The position numbers and the translations under genes are program-made. A stretch of DNA of 64,000 bases, taken from positions 5,022,001 to 5,086,000 of the forward strand of contig NZ_JANADK010000001.1 in assembly GCF_024199795.1 (NCBI RefSeq). Reading direction: 5' to 3'. The notes below the pieces were generated by a model. The model had not been told where the DNA came from, did not search any database, and was given only the letters and a program-made list of their open reading frames with translations. Shown here in pieces: positions 63,469 to 64,000 of the stretch (positions within the stretch are counted from its first letter, which is position 1; every line of letters starts with the position of its first letter). The DNA comes from Bradyrhizobium sp. CCGB01. GTDB lineage: Bacteria; Pseudomonadota; Alphaproteobacteria; Rhizobiales; Xanthobacteraceae.

Positions 63469-64000
63469 ATGTCGCTAACGAAATTGCCGGCCGGGCCGGC
63501 CCGGCGGGGCGAACTGTCCCGGCGGGGCGAGATTTCCCGGCGGGCCGAAATTTCCCGGCGGGGCCTGGCGCATCTGACGATCGGCGGCGTGCTGGCTGCC
63601 GCCGCGCCATCTCAATCGCGCGCGCAGCCGCGCCAGGCAATGGGAGAGCAGACCATGTCCGAAGGATCAGCCTCGTACGTCTATGTCGGTGCGCGCACCA
63701 CGAAGGAGCGCAACGCCCGCGGCGACGGTCTCAACGTCTATCGCATGGACCATGCGAGCGGCGCCTGGACCCACCTCCAGCTGCTCGGCGATCTCGTCAA
63801 TCCCTCGTTCCTGGCCTTCGACCGCACCCGGCGATTCCTCTACACCGTGCATGGCGATCTCAGCGACATCACCGCGATGGCGATTGACCCAGCGACCGGC
63901 CGGCTCCGGGTGATCAACCGGCAGAGCACGGAAGGCAAGAATCCTGTCCATCTCGCGATCGACCCGAGCAACCGCTTCGTCGTGGTCGCCAACCACATCA
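63469..64000 (+). CDS. lactonase family beta-propeller protein with Tat-type signal (3' end outside the window)
   Basis: Open from ATG 63469 (AGGGAG 7 bp upstream) to the window end. Residues 1-50 form a twin-arginine-type signal: four RR pairs in an 18-bp tandem repeat, ending SRRGLAHLTIGGVLAAAAP, then a SRAQ cleavage region. From ~residue 65 the sequence matches 6-phosphogluconolactonase-like propellers (YVYVGARTTKERNARGDGL, NPSFLAFDRTRRFLYTVHGD). A second start, ATG 63655 with GGGAG 8 bp upstream, would make a cytoplasmic form. It diverges from the GntR gene and probably belongs to the aconitase regulon. Confidence 0.88.
   Translation, partial: MSLTKLPAGPARRGELSRRGEISRRAEISRRGLAHLTIGGVLAAAAPSQSRAQPRQAMGEQTMSEGSASYVYVGARTTKERNARGDGLNVYRMDHASGAWTHLQLLGDLVNPSFLAFDRTRRFLYTVHGDLSDITAMAIDPATGRLRVINRQSTEGKNPVHLAIDPSNRFVVVANHI
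63502..63573 (+). repeat. 18-bp tandem repeat in the Tat signal region
   Basis: Four units begin at 63502, 63520, 63538 and 63556, each starting CGGCGGG(G/C)C, at exactly 18-bp spacing. They encode RRGELS, RRGEIS, RRAEIS and RRGLAH. The repeat keeps frame, so copy-number changes would add or remove twin-arginine pairs without a frameshift. Confidence 0.85.

Overview
The window looks like a chromosomal segment of Bradyrhizobium or a close relative (Nitrobacteraceae). The evidence is high GC throughout, the alphaproteobacterial order dusB-ntrB-ntrC-ntrY-ntrX-hfq-hflX, a fused ispDF, a PopZ-type polar organizer between tolC and valS, and several dispersed palindromic repeats. No rRNA, CRISPR array, intact insertion sequence, phage or replication origin was seen. 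The genus call is inference from gene content.

Region by region. 1-1093: 3' end of an acetamidase/formamidase gene and a RidA-type deaminase. 1368-4941: the most unusual locus. A palindrome matching the NtrC-box consensus lies just before an operon encoding (i) a protein whose first ~160 residues resemble the N-terminal (REC/WED) lobe of TnpB and whose remainder is a PspA/IM30 coiled coil, (ii) a YqiJ-like membrane OB-fold protein and (iii) a YqiK-type flotillin. This reads as an envelope-stress or membrane-domain system. 5155-7663: a small secreted protein, tRNA-Asn, an AraC regulator and sparse DNA. 7806-14146: isoaspartyl methyltransferase-like protein, TolC, PopZ, ValS. 14257-16435: 3-methyladenine glycosylase, LipA, RatA/COQ10. 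16538-21672 (minus strand): a ba3-type cytochrome c oxidase operon with three multihaem cytochromes c and a 58-residue membrane subunit. 21673-22638: no gene, but several stacked dispersed repeats. 22639-35419: MscS channel, PncC/CinA, IspDF, then DusB-NtrBC-NtrYX-Hfq-HflX. 35648-38130: a less GC-rich pair, a secreted alpha/alpha-barrel-like protein and a YukJ-lamin-tail protein. 38358-43267: GNAT, MazG, QueC, cobalt-type nitrile hydratase (alpha, beta, activator), crotonase. 43398-47711: DASS anion transporter and MetNIQ. 47727-54456: an AraC regulator divergent from a serine hydrolase plus copper amine oxidase, then a 152-residue protein with a DyP-type peroxidase. 54769-58436: TonB-dependent siderophore receptor and PepSY reductase-like protein. 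58420-64000: aconitase paralogue, MFS transporter, a GntR regulator with two winged helices, and the start of a lactonase whose twin-arginine signal carries an 18-bp tandem repeat.

How the parts connect. The nitrogen regulators NtrB/NtrC are encoded here, and NtrC-like boxes sit before both their own operon (25432) and the PspA-flotillin operon (1371), so a regulatory link is possible. The aconitase cluster carries two near-identical AT-rich half-palindromes, one before the MFS-aconitase operon and one between the GntR gene and the lactonase, suggesting one small regulon. The siderophore receptor and PepSY protein form an iron-uptake pair.
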